DNA from: Larix kaempferi
Taxonomy: Eukaryota; Streptophyta; Pinopsida; Pinales; Pinaceae
Direction of reading: 5' to 3'
NCBI GenBank assembly: GCA_027924585.1
Contig: BSBM01000372.1
Span: 33,536,001 to 33,600,000 of the forward strand
DNA length: 64,000 nucleotides
Part shown: piece after piece, positions 11,160-21,993 of the stretch
How positions within the stretch are numbered: position 1 is the stretch's first letter
How the letters are laid out: each line of letters opens with the position of its first letter
Notes under the pieces: generated by a model
Databases searched by the model: none
Told to the model about the DNA's origin: nothing
The model's input: only the letters and a program-made list of their open reading frames with translations
Program-made: the position numbers and the translations under genes

Positions 11160-11765
11160 TGTTAAAATTCAATATGCTAAGACAGAAAATAGCAGCATTA
11201 CATTCCATTTCACAATAATAGCATATACAGGATCACTGAAGAAACAACAAGCACAGCATAAACACAAGAGACAGAGATTTATCCTGGGAAACCCTCATGG
11301 GGTAGAAAACCCAGTAAAGCTTCCTCAATATAGATGACCAGCAATATACAAAGATGCAAACCCTGAGCATAAGCTCCTTCTCCTTCATAGCAGACCTCTC
11401 CTCCACAAATGCGCCTTTCACAAGTGAGTGAGTGTGTGTATAATGAGGAACACACCTCCTCTATTTATACACTTCTCTGGTATGTATTTTACACAAGTAC
11501 ATGTAGGCTCGTATTTAACCATTAGGTTAAATACCCCATTATAACTGACTGGGCCGACCCCTCTAGGGTGGTCTAATAACCCTTTGACCCACATAACACA
11601 TTTAGGGCCGACCCCCACTAGGGAAGTCTAATAACCCGAGTTACCACATTCCGACGGAGGAATAAACATCTCCGGATATACAATAAGATCTTCACGGAGG
11701 AATGAATCATCTCCGGAATAATAAAGTACAAATATAATATTGTTTGAAGTTTTAATATCTCAACA
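11160..11765 (-). repeat. Copia 3' LTR
   Basis: 606 bp beginning TGTTAAAATTC and ending TCTCAACA on the plus strand. It is nearly identical to 18099-18704, with differences near 11184, 11607, 11741 and 11752-11753. Confidence 0.95.
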
Positions 11766-11779
11766 CTCCCCCTTAACGA
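11766..11779 (-). other. Copia polypurine tract
   Basis: The minus strand reads TCGTTAAGGGGGAG directly before the 3' LTR (TGTTGAGA...). This is the standard plus-strand primer position. Confidence 0.85.
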
Positions 11780-11989
11780 GAAGGATATTATAACAGCATC
11801 TGCCCGAGCAAGGAGTCATCAACATCATACATGATATATCTATAAATCATTGGAAGCTTTCTCAACATCATTAGTAACTCAAGCAGTTACTGGAACATCT
11901 TCAATACTGGAACATCGACATCTTCAGTATTGAGTCTTTATCTTCTGTAGCACTTGAACAGCTACAACAATATCATCATCTGGATCTTC

Positions 11990-12262
11990 ACGATACACGA
12001 TCATCAGCATCATCATCTCACGATCATCAGCATCGTCATCACACGATCATCAGCATCGTCATCTCACGATCATCAACATCGTCATCACACGATCATCAGC
12101 ATCGTCATCACACGATCATCAGCATCGTCTTCTCACGATCATCAACATCGTCATCACATGATCATCAGCATCGTCATCATACGATCATCAACATCGTCAT
12201 CTCACGATCATCAGCATCGTCATCACACGATCATCAGCATCGTCATCACACGATCATCAGTA
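11990..12262. repeat. 23-bp minisatellite in Copia element
   Basis: About 11 head-to-tail copies of a 23-bp unit built on CGATCATCAGCATCGTCATCA; clear starts at 12021, 12044, 12067, 12090 and 12113. Variation is mainly AGC/AAC and CAC/CTC. The His/Ser/Ile-rich frame across it follows from the repeat and is not a gene. Confidence 0.9.
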
Positions 12263-12645
12263 CAAGTATTCATGCCAATACAAGTAACCACATCATCAAT
12301 ACAAGTATCCATACGATACAAGTAACCACATCATCAATACAAGTATCCTACTGATACAAGTAACCAAATCATCAATACAAGTATCCTACCGATACAAGTA
12401 ACCACATCATCAATACAAGTATCCTACTGATACAAGTAACCACATCATCAATACCAATATCCTACCGATACAAGTAACCACATCATCAATACAAGTATCC
12501 ATACGATACAAGTAACCACATCATCAATACAAGTATCCTACCGATACAAGTAACCACATCATCAATACAAGTATCCATACGATACAAGTAACCACATCAT
12601 CAATACAAGTATCCTACCGATACAAGTAACCACATCATTAATACC
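12263..12645. repeat. 38-bp minisatellite in Copia element
   Basis: About 10 copies of a 38-bp unit containing GTAACCACATCATCAATAC and AAGTATCC, with clear starts at 12284, 12322 and 12360. It directly follows the 23-bp array. Confidence 0.88.
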
Positions 12646-12689
12646 ATCACTTTCTCGGAGACCATTCGTCTACGGATCAATTCAGGGAC

Positions 12690-13065
12690 CGAAGTCCGGG
12701 GATGATACAATCCCCATCACGTACATTTTGAACTATCAGTTCCGGGATGATGCAATCCCCATCACGTACATTTTGAACTATCAGTTCCGGGATGATGCAA
12801 TCCCCATCACGTACATTTTGAACTATCAGTTCCGGGATGATGCAATCCCCATCACGTACATTTTGAACTATCAGTTCCGGGATGATGCAATCCCCATCAC
12901 GTACATTTTGAACTATCAGTTCCGGGATGATGCAATCCCCATCACGTACATTTTGAACTATCAGTTCCGGGATGATGCAATCCCCATCACGTACATTTTG
13001 AACTATCAGTTCCGGGATGATGCAATCCCCATCACATACATTTTGAACTATCAGTTCAGGGACGA
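12690..13065. repeat. 45-bp minisatellite in Copia element
   Basis: About eight near-perfect 45-bp copies containing GTACATTTTGAACTATCAG and GGGATGATGCAATCCCC. 45 is a multiple of three, so a 15-aa repeat frame stays open on the plus strand by chance. The core GGGAT-GATGCA-ATCCC can form a 5-bp stem and also occurs in the next array. Confidence 0.92.
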
Positions 13066-13069
13066 TGCA

Positions 13070-13580
13070 GTCCTATCCTCTATTCTCGGAGACCTCACGT
13101 CTACGGATCTCTTTAGGACTGAGAGTCCAGGGATGATCCAATCCCCTCAAGTCCATCAAGGACTTCATTCTCGGAGACCTCACGTCTACGGCTCTCTTTA
13201 GGACTGAAAGTCCAGGGATGATTCAATCCCCTCAAGTCCACCAAGGACTTCATTCTCGGAGACCTCACGTCTACGGCTCTCTTTAGGACTGAAAGTCCAG
13301 GGATGATCCAATCCCCTCAACTGTCCACTAAGGACTTCATTCTCGGAGACCTTACGTCTACGGTTCTCTTTAGGACTGAAAGTCCAGGGATGATCCAATC
13401 CCTTCAACTGTCCACTAAGGACTTCATTCTCGGAGACCTTACGTCTACTGTTCTCTTTAGGACTGAAAGTCCAGGGATGATCCAATCCCCTCAACTGTCC
13501 ACTAAGGACTTCATTCTCGGAGACCTTACGTCTACGGTTCTCTTTAGGACTGAAAGTCCAGGGATGATCCAATCCCCTTT
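13070..13580. repeat. About 87-bp minisatellite in Copia element
   Basis: About six copies of a unit of roughly 84-87 bp with CTCGGAGACC, GTCTACGG, TTTAGGACTGAAAGTCCAGG and GGGATGATCCAATCCCC. It shares the last core with the 45-bp array, so the arrays probably have a common origin. CTTTAGGACTGAAAGTCC is itself a small inverted repeat. Confidence 0.88.
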
Positions 13581-13589
13581 TGTATTCTC

Positions 13590-14025
13590 ATCTATACAAG
13601 AGCAGTTATCACATTAGCATGTATTCTCACCAATACATCAAAACATGTATTCATCATAACTAGCATGTATTCTTACTAATACATCAAAACATGTATACAT
13701 CACAACTAGCATGTATTCTTACTAATACATCAAAACATGTATACATCACATCTAGCATACATCTAACATCAAAACATGTATACATCACAACTAGCATGTA
13801 TTCTTACTAATACATCAAAACATGTATACATCACATCTAGCATGTATTCTTACTAATACATCAAAACATGTATACATCACAACTAGCATGTATTCTTACT
13901 AATACATCAAGACATGTATACATCACATCTAGCATGTATTCTTACTAATACATCAAAACATGTATACATCACAACTAGCATACATCAAACATCAAAACAT
14001 GTATACATCACAACTAGCATGTATA
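13590..14025. repeat. About 46-bp minisatellite in Copia element
   Basis: About nine copies of AGCATGTATTCTTACTAATA followed by CATCAAAACATGTATACATC and ACAACT, some shortened. AT-rich, with ACATGT and TGTATACA palindromes. Confidence 0.85.
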
Positions 14026-14154
14026 AGTAAAGCTAAGTATTCTAAGTATAAGAGTCCTAAATCTAAATAATTCTAAGTAACTGGGTGTAGAGAACAGGTT
14101 ACCTCATCAACGACCTTGTTGTTCGATGAGACAATCTCATCAGTAGTGACTATA

Positions 14155-15250
14155 CTACTCCCCCTTTCGAGGAGGGTCCTTTTAAACTACACCAAGCTTG
14201 TCTCAGAAGTATTCAAACTTCACTCGAGACAGAGGTTTGGTTGGTAACTTCTTCACTTGACGTAGAGGCTTGGTTAGTACAATGGTAACCTGTTACAAAT
14301 TCAATCTTTAGAGTTCTTTCTGCGTCATATCTTGTTAGTTCCCTATGTTCTTTGACTTATTATGGAACACTAGATTCTATGTCAACTTGATACAACTCTA
14401 ATTATCACATAGGATCTCAGTTGGTTCTATCTCTAAGTCAAACAATCCTAAAGCCAAACTTCTTCACAACTAGCAGAGCAAGCAGCCATATATTCTGCTT
14501 GTGCTGGGAGCCACACTAGACTGCTTCCAGCTAAACCACGAGATCATGGCTAATCCCAGACAATAACATCCTCTCGATGTGTTCTTCTTGTCTGATACAC
14601 TTCCTGCCCCAAACAGAATCTGAATAGCCATCTGAAGTCATGATCTTCAAGATAGCATAGATCAAATTCTATCGTGTCCTTTATGTGCCTCATCACATGC
14701 TTTGCAACTATCAGGTAAACACATCTATTTTCCACTAGATACTAACTCAAGGTGTTCAAACAAAGCATATATCTAACCTAGTATTTGTTAGATATATCAA
14801 AGACCCAATAATTTGACTGTACAGAGTTATATCCACTAACTCTGATGAGTTATCCCCTAACAGCTTCAAGTTGGAATCCATAAGAGTGGCCATTCCAACA
14901 CCTCAAGTCATATTTCTCATCATACTTTCCCTGGTTGAGAAATATTCCTTCTGAGCCTTGCCATACTTCCAGACCTAGGAAGTAAAGCATCAATTTGAGA
15001 TCTTTCATTTTTCATTTCTGCATTGAATGATCTTCTGCATATCTATCTGTGCCATCTCTCGTTAGATGGGTCTACTGATATGAGCCTCAATATCATTCGA
15101 ACTCTGTGGTGAGTTCCTTCTTGCAACCATGTCATATGTGTATCATATTCAACCTTGTATCCAAGGTTGAGATCCACATCACCCATGGTGATCATTAAGC
15201 TTATCAATTTAATATCGATCCTAGGTACCTATACAGAACCTGATTCACAC
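14155..15250 (-). pseudogene. Decayed Copia RT/RNase H C-terminal remnant
   Basis: Read on the minus strand in several frames, this has the landmarks of a Copia pol end in order: a YFLGLEVWQ-like RT stretch near 14950-15000, KHVMRHIKDTIEFDLCY near 14650-14710, AQAEYMAACSASCEEVWL of RNase H near 14470-14500, and an LTKPLSRVKFEYF-like tail near 14200-14260. A purine tract (TCGAAAGGGGGAG) lies at 14158-14170. Many stops and frameshifts make it non-coding. Gag, protease and integrase are missing. In a normal element the 3' LTR would start right after this tract; here 2.4 kb of minisatellites intervene. Confidence 0.8.
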
Positions 15251-17300
15251 TTCTTCTTTAATTACACCATACTTGGAGCAAACATCTTGTTGTGATTCTC
15301 TTCCCCTTTCTAAGAGAATCTTCTAGCCATGAGCCTTCTATATTTTTGTTTGATTTGTAAATCTTCTTGTTTGAACATCCACCACTTGTACGGTGTCCAT
15401 CATTCTTCATGACCTTTCCTACAAATCAAAATTAAGTACATGATTAGTAATACTTCATAATCATCAAAATATAACCCATTATGCATACAGATATCATTTA
15501 CATAGTGATGCAACTATTTTGACCAATACTTTGGCACAACACTTTCCCATATCCTGTATGCATACAGTGGCTATCTAGATGCCTTCCATCTCTACCAGAA
15601 CATACTATCGAGAGTGTGCACAACTCTCAGCATGTCAGCAAAGAGGTTTCATTCTAGACAAGCAACAATGGAATGTTTGTCCAACTTACCAAACATATGC
15701 ACATTAGTTGTATACTGTTCAATGCTCTATGAATGTTTACACTCAGCATTATATATTCTAAGAATACAAATATGCATGCAGGCAATATCATTACTATTTC
15801 AAATAGCAACTCAAATACTTATCTTTTATGTTTGTGTGGCTGCCTCCCGCTTGATCTTCTGTATGTATTTTGAACTTCTATTCATTCTGTACCACTGTGC
15901 ATGCTCAAGAGTCATCCTCATGATCTCATACACAAACATACACTCATTAGTTTATTCTAAATGCTATCAAAACATTATAGTACTAAATAATCTTGAAAAC
16001 GTATAGTCATGATTATAGTTAATAAACATTAGTATTCAAGATTTTAGGGAAGTCTTCTTTTACTCATGTATATCATTGATAAAAGATATAATATGCATAA
16101 TCCCTTGATTACTAACTTTATGAATAAGCATAACCAATCATTCCAAGTATACTTATATAAGGGATCCTAACACAAGGTAAGATTCATGGGAAACATACCT
16201 GGATTAGTATACCTACTTGGTTATGTACAACATACCTAAACAACCTCTTCAATGATTTAGAGATCCTGAGCTAGAACCTGCATGTCTCATAGGTTAAGCA
16301 TAATATAACAAAGTCATACATACCTCGTAAGTAGAACAAAGATTATGGATGAGTCTTTGTCTTCATGTTTTCATGGTCATGGAGCCTGATTTGTCTTTTG
16401 TGATGTACCTGTATCTTGTTAGCAGACAACCTCAACCTCACACAACACCATAATGCATTAGTACAATCATAAGTGTCAACACCCTAACCAATGAATATCT
16501 TCTATCATGCATTCATAATTTTGTTAAGGTGATACAACAAATCTAAAATCAAGATCGTACTAACTGTAATAACATGAAGACAAACATACCATAAACTTAA
16601 TCATGAACAAATCTCAAAACATACCTCGATGAGTCATACCTATCGGGATCGCTTGTAATCTCCTTATGTAAAGCCTTAGCCTCATCTCCCTCTGAAACAT
16701 GAACTCCTTCACTTATGTAGGTGACCAATCCATCTTCTTCTAGGATTAACCCTATCCACTTGATTTGCAAGAACTGGACCTGGAGCTGGATATGAGTTTG
16801 TCAGAGAAACCCCAAAAATTCAAACTTCCGAAAGGATAGAGATATGCGCCTTGATGAGCTGATCAAACTGATATATTCTGAATTTGAAAACTGCAAAGTT
16901 TTACTTCCTTAATTTTGCCTTTGAAACTTTTGGATTCACTGGACGTGACCCTGAACTGGGGTTTGATGAAGCCCACTCTTTTGCCCCATCAAAAAGTTTG
17001 ATCCAAAGCTCTAAGATTCTATTTTTCTGAGGAGCTTCCAGCCGTGGTCACAGATTTCAAAAATTCCCATTTTTACAGAAGCCCTAATTTTCCGCTTTTC
17101 TGATCAAAGTCCCGAACTAGGGTCTAATCAAGCCCGGCCTTCTTCCCAACCAAAAATTCTGATCTTGGTCTCTAAATTTCTATTTTGATGAGTAGCATCC
17201 AGCCGTGGTCTCCGATTACAAAAATTTCAACTTTCTCCAAAGCCCTAAATTCCGGAAGTCATGAATGAAGGTACCAAAAAATAATTCTGTTTTGACAGAA
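15251..17300. other. Copia internal region without recognisable coding sequence
   Basis: AT-rich DNA with no frame I can assign. It corresponds to the place of gag, protease, integrase and early RT in an autonomous element but keeps no motif that I recognise. Short frames (such as 15614-16006, plus strand) lack family features. Confidence 0.5.
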
Positions 17301-17351
17301 ATATGTACCTGATTGTTTATGGTGTAACTCTGAAATTTTTGATCCACAGGG

Positions 17352-17730
17352 TCTGAAAAAGTTTCCTGAGATAGCCTGACCTGTTATCTTTCCATCCTGA
17401 CAGGTCTGACCTCAATTGGATTCTCTGAGAGAGAGTTATGCCAAATGTCGCAGCGTGACCTGTTTTGGGAAAATACAGGAGAGCGAACTTGTACGGCATG
17501 CCACGTGTCACTGTTTTACCTTCGGCCTCTGAAAAAGTTTTCTGAGATAGCTCGGCCTGTTATCTTTCCATCCTGACAAGTCTGACCTCAATTGGATTTT
17601 CTGAGAGAGAGTTATGCCAATTGTCGCAACGTGACCTGTTTATGGGATAATACAAGAGAGCGCACTTGTACGGAGTGCCACGTGTCACTGGTTCAACTTC
17701 GGCCTCTGAAAAAGTTTTCTGAGATAGTGC
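17352..17730. repeat. Tandem duplication of about 175 bp in the Copia leader
   Basis: Two adjacent copies (about 17352-17526 and 17527-17705) begin CTCTGAAAAAGTTT/TCTGAGATAG and share GACCTCAATTGGATT, GAGAGAGAGTTATGCCAA and TGCCACGTGTCACT. A third partial copy starts at about 17704. The copies differ at roughly one base in ten. They lie in the 5' leader of the minus-strand element. Confidence 0.85.
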
Positions 17731-18086
17731 AGACTGTGTACTACCTGTCACTTTTTACGAAATTTCATTTGGAGCTTCCTAGCCCAAGATATGACCTTTT
17801 TCCCAAGGTCACCTGATTTTGACTCAGATCTGGAAGAGGCAGAAACCCTATATTGTACAGATCATAAATCACAAAGTACAACGAATTAGAGGTTTTCCTT
17901 TGGACACAAGGTACCTGGAGATGTTAGCTTCGTCCTGTAACAATTTCAGATCCGAAAACTTCGCCAAAACGGATTTATAGCGAAAGTGCTACGATGACTG
18001 GTTTTTGCTATGTAAAACCCTAACCTTCAAATTGTCGTAAGTAAAGCAAGTGTCTTTAGTGCCATACCTTGTCTTCCTTCAGGTTA

Positions 18087-18098
18087 GCTCTGATACCA
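18087..18098 (-). other. Copia primer-binding site (tRNA-iMet)
   Basis: The minus strand reads TGGTATCAGAGC immediately after the 5' LTR. This is the usual initiator-tRNA-Met primer site of plant Copia elements. Confidence 0.93.
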
Positions 18099-18704
18099 TG
18101 TTAAAATTCAATATGCTAAGACAAAAAATAGCAGCATTACATTCCATTTCACAATAATAGCATATACAGGATCACTGAAGAAACAACAAGCACAGCATAA
18201 ACACAAGAGACAGAGATTTATCCTGGGAAACCCTCATGGGGTAGAAAACCCAGTAAAGCTTCCTCAATATAGATGACCAGCAATATACAAAGATGCAAAC
18301 CCTGAGCATAAGCTCCTTCTCCTTCATAGCAGACCTCTCCTCCACAAATGCGCCTTTCACAAGTGAGTGAGTGTGTGTATAATGAGGAACACACCTCCTC
18401 TATTTATACACTTCTCTGGTATGTATTTTACACAAGTACATGTAGGCTCGTATTTAACCATTAGGTTAAATACCCCATTATAACTGACTGGGCCGACCCC
18501 TCTAGGGTGGTCTAATAACCCTTTGACCCACATAACACATTTAGGGACGACCCCCACTAGGGAAGTCTAATAACCCGAGTTACCACATTCCGACGGAGGA
18601 ATAAACATCTCCGGATATACAATAAGATCTTCACGGAGGAATGAATCATCTCCGGAATAATAAAGTACAAATATAATATTCTTTGAAGTTACAATATCTC
18701 AACA
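18099..18704 (-). repeat. Copia 5' LTR
   Basis: 606-bp partner of 11160-11765. It is bounded by the primer site on the left and the AGTGT target duplication (18705-18709) on the right. Confidence 0.95.
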
Positions 18705-20533
18705 AGTGTATCATCTTTAGTGAATATTCTTTCTAAAGGTACTAGACCTTTTGGAATGAAATTGCTCTTCAATTCAATAATCTTATGTCCTGCTATCTCT
18801 TCTGCAGCAAATTCATCTAACTGTTCATCCCTTTCATCTACTTCTTGATCAATTTGATTGTTTGAAAATTCATCTACAAGCTCAAGAATTTTTTTTATTT
18901 CAATGTCATCTTAAAAAACCCTCCAATGTTTCACATTATCTGGAACACATGGTCTATATCTCACTTCTATTGGATACCTTAATTGAGTGGTTTTTGGAAT
19001 TCTGAAATGTGTGGCAGCCAGGGCTAAAGAATCTGCAGTTTCATTATGATTTCTGGGAATATGAGTGATATTAAATGCTATAAAAAAGTTCTCCAGCATA
19101 TCCCATACCTCATTTCGATATACTTTCAGCAAACCCTGCTTTACTTGATATTTGTTCTTCACTTGTTGAACAACTAGTTCGGAGTCGCCAAATGCAGAAA
19201 TTTGCTGAATTCCCAAATCTTTAGCAGCCTTCAATCCCAGTAGCAGGGCCTCATACTCAGCAGTGTTATTGGTGGTAGCAAATTCTAACTTATACATAAG
19301 TTTCACCATTTCACCTCCGGGAGAAATCAATAAAACTCCAGCTCCAGCACCTTCTTTGCATGAAGACCCATCAAAATACAACTGCCACAATACATCTTGC
19401 TCTTCTTGGCTGTGTTTTACAGGCTGATCTTTTTGTACTTGTAACAGACCAGGAGAATTCTCTTCTTCACTAAACTGTAGTATGCATGAACCAAGGTCTC
19501 TATCCACAGAATACATTGGATGATTTGTAGGATTTTTATCATCTGTGACTATATAAGCCAACTGTAGCTCTCTATAAAGTCTCCTGTTTTCTCCACCAAA
19601 AACAGGAATGGTGGCATAAGAGAGGTCCATTTGTAATGTTCCTCCAACTTTCTTAGCCCATGACCTAGACAGAAGTAAGCCAAATTTTGGTGTGATATCA
19701 GCTACCACAACATCCATTATTGCACTTTTCATGGGTAACTGAGTAAGATTAACAACCATGTCTTTTATCACTCCTAGACACTTTACAGCTCGGGAGTCAA
19801 AGGCATATAGATCATGGTAAGGCTTGGTGACATTAAGGCCCAGGGCTTCCATCACAGATTTTGGCATCAAATTATGGGATGCTCCTGAATCTAACAGACA
19901 ATTATGAATCATCTGCTCATGCACAGTCAGAGTTATATAGAAAGGAGGAGAAGCACCAGCTTCGTTTTCAGTCTTTTCAGCCAAAGCTGATCCAATAAAG
20001 ATTCTAGGGTTTTCCTCCTGCAGGTTCACTGTATCTGAAACTGGCTGATTATTGGGCATATTCATTACTTTCAAAACTGTATTCTTGTATGATGGATTTT
20101 TTATGAGCTCAGAAAATGGTACAGGAATTTTAAGTTTTCCTAACTCATTTTCCAAACTAAAATTTTGACCTGCCCTATTTACCTCTTCAATTTCTGTATT
20201 CTTCTTAGGTTTTTTTGCAGGTAGCTTCTTTTCTGCTACAGGATCAACAGCTGGTTTATCAGGAACAACTGGAGCAGGTGCAGCAGCTCTCTTCTTAGGA
20301 GCTTGAACTGCTTGTTTCGGGCCAGTTCTGAGATTAATGATTTTCTTAATTCCATTCTGATTAGTGGCAGCATTTACAGCAGTTTTTTCAAACTCCAATT
20401 CATCTTCAACCTCATATAAATCTGCATCATAATACTCAGAATTTAAAAAATCTTCTTCTGTTACAAAACCTGTAAACATTTTATCTCCAATGTGGTTCAT
20501 GTCCTGATCAGTCTCAGTCTCTTCAAAGAGCAA
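18705..20533 (-). pseudogene. pol: I2 pol, 5' part: protease and upstream RNase H
   Basis: The 5' half of I2 pol. It starts after the in-frame TAA that ends gag and is open for 540 aa. The N-terminal 120 residues are acidic then Pro/Ala/Lys-rich. The protease has LLDSGASHNLM at about 213-223. The acquired-type RNase H follows, with Asp (FDGSS), Glu (AEYEAL), Asp (FGDSEL) and Asp (NETADSLA). A nonsense change (GAA to TAA, 18911-18913) stops the frame just after this domain. The remaining sequence runs into the Copia target duplication at 18709. The gene is therefore broken twice. Confidence 0.88.
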
Positions 20534-20545
20534 CTGCTGATCAAT

Positions 20546-21499
20546 TTATTCTTCATCAACCAAATTATTTTGAAAGGGTGGGGGCACTTTTTGATCTTCG
20601 TTTTCTCTCCTCTCTTGCTGGATGTCATTATTTCTTCGCTCCCTTGGCATGAATCTAGGTGCAAATTGTCTTCTAAACTGATTTTGGTTATTTGGATTCC
20701 TCTGAGCTTCTGGAGCAGGTTTAGCAGAATTCTTTTCAAGCTCAAGTTTATTCAACTTTGCAGTAAGGACCTTAACCATTTTGGCCATCTCATCTATCTT
20801 GGCCTCAGCAGATTGAGAAGCAGAGCCTGCTGTGACAGCTTCTTTCTTTCCCTTTCTTTCATACAGCTGCTGAGATGTTTCATTCTTAAGTCTATTTGAA
20901 GCTAACAAATTAGACTCTACCTCTAGGGCTGCATCTTGCATGTTCAGCAGGGTGATAGGTCTTCTCTCTCTGAGTAATAAAGAAAGTTCATGATCAAAAG
21001 CATTTGCATAGGTCAACTTGGCTGATGTTTCAGTGGGTTTAATTTCTGCTGGAATTCTACTGTACATCTTATTAAACCTCTTGGAAAAATCTGCAACAGT
21101 CTCATCTTTCTTTCTTCCGAGAGCTCCAAATTCAGTTATGTAGTATGTGTGATCTTTCGTATCTCCCCATTGTCTCATGAAAAGCTCATGGAGTTCTTCA
21201 ATAATAGTAATGGAGTTAGCAGGCAAGTCTCTAAACCATTTTCTTACATCTCCATCTAGACTCTGAACAAATACCCTCATCCACACATCTTTAATTTCAA
21301 TATTCTGATTGTCAGCATAACTCATGAAAGCCTCCCAATGTTCCTCAGCAGTGATTTCCCCTTGTCCATTGAATCTAGGCATATATTTCTTGTAATCACC
21401 TCCAGGCAATGCATGTAGAGGCTGAGGTAAAACTAATGGTGCATACCTAGCTGCTACCATTCTATCCATCATATCCATAGGTGGATTTTGGGCTGCCAT
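20546..21499 (-). CDS. gag: I2 gag
   Basis: Intact 317-aa capsid protein from the ATG at 21499, in good Kozak context, to TAA at 20546-20548. The stop is in the same frame as pol, which continues directly after it, so Gag-Pol could be made by stop-codon readthrough. The gag core lies at about 55-145, a coiled coil at 232-258, and a basic C-terminus without zinc knuckle follows. Small private changes include one Gln to Lys before residue 40 and an Arg to Gly near residue 128. Confidence 0.9.
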   Translation of the reverse strand: MAAQNPPMDMMDRMVAARYAPLVLPQPLHALPGGDYKKYMPRFNGQGEITAEEHWEAFMSYADNQNIEIKDVWMRVFVQSLDGDVRKWFRDLPANSITIIEELHELFMRQWGDTKDHTYYITEFGALGRKKDETVADFSKRFNKMYSRIPAEIKPTETSAKLTYANAFDHELSLLLRERRPITLLNMQDAALEVESNLLASNRLKNETSQQLYERKGKKEAVTAGSASQSAEAKIDEMAKMVKVLTAKLNKLELEKNSAKPAPEAQRNPNNQNQFRRQFAPRFMPRERRNNDIQQERRENEDQKVPPPFQNNLVDEE

Positions 21500-21971
21500 C
21501 GTGGACTGAGGTTTAGACTGAGATTTTGAGGAGGAAGATATTTGACTAGAACTTTTTTGAAAAAGATTTCTTCCTACCTTCAACTGAAAGATTGGTATTT
21601 TATCAGGGGAAGAGGTTTTAGCTTTCAAAAAACTTTGAGGATTGGTGAAAACCTGAAAAGTGTTCTCAGAAAGGATAGGTTTTATACAGGGTGAAATTTT
21701 AGCTGGGTCTAATGATTCACCCAACTGGTGAGAGTCACAGGAAGCTGGCAAAGATCGAGATTTTCTGAGTTTGTTTGCTGTTTTCAAAATCTGCTCAGGG
21801 TCTGTCACACCCAGTTTTAATGGAGAAACAGGCTTATTCCTGGTCCCAATCCCTTTAGAAGCCAGTGTGACTACTTTCTGGTGAAAATAGCCTTCAAAAA
21901 TTGCTGGTTCAAGTCCACCTCTTAAACCAGAAAAATGATGAGTATCCCGGGGAAGATATGCTTCAGCTTCG

Positions 21972-21989
21972 TCCCCGGCAACGGCGCCA
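21972..21989 (-). other. Primer-binding site for tRNA-Asp, unit I2
   Basis: The same 18-base tRNA-Asp complement as at 4354, four bases from the LTR-2 end. Confidence 0.92.
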
Positions 21990-21993
21990 AAGA

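Larger units (their letters stand above)
11160..18704 (-). mobile_element. Nested non-autonomous Ty1/Copia LTR retrotransposon
   Basis: Complete 7,545-bp element inserted in pol of I2. It has two 606-bp LTRs (TGTT...AACA on both strands), a 5-bp target duplication, a tRNA-iMet primer site and a purine tract, all placing it on the minus strand. The LTRs differ at about five positions by eye, so the insertion is recent. Yet the inside has no gag, protease, integrase or complete RT. It has only a stop-riddled RT/RNase H end (about 14170-15250), a long non-coding leader and five minisatellite arrays. It must have used proteins from a related autonomous element. Confidence 0.93.

Noticed and set aside
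12690-13065. CRISPR-like array
   Set aside because: Copies are contiguous and near-identical with no unique spacers; it is a minisatellite in a plant retrotransposon.
12728-13201. 157-aa repetitive plus-strand protein
   Set aside because: Produced by the 45-bp minisatellite, whose unit is a multiple of three; no start context or non-repeat domain.
15614-16006. 130-aa plus-strand gene in the Copia interior
   Set aside because: Composition is Cys/Ile/Leu-rich noise, no motif, and it is antisense to the element.
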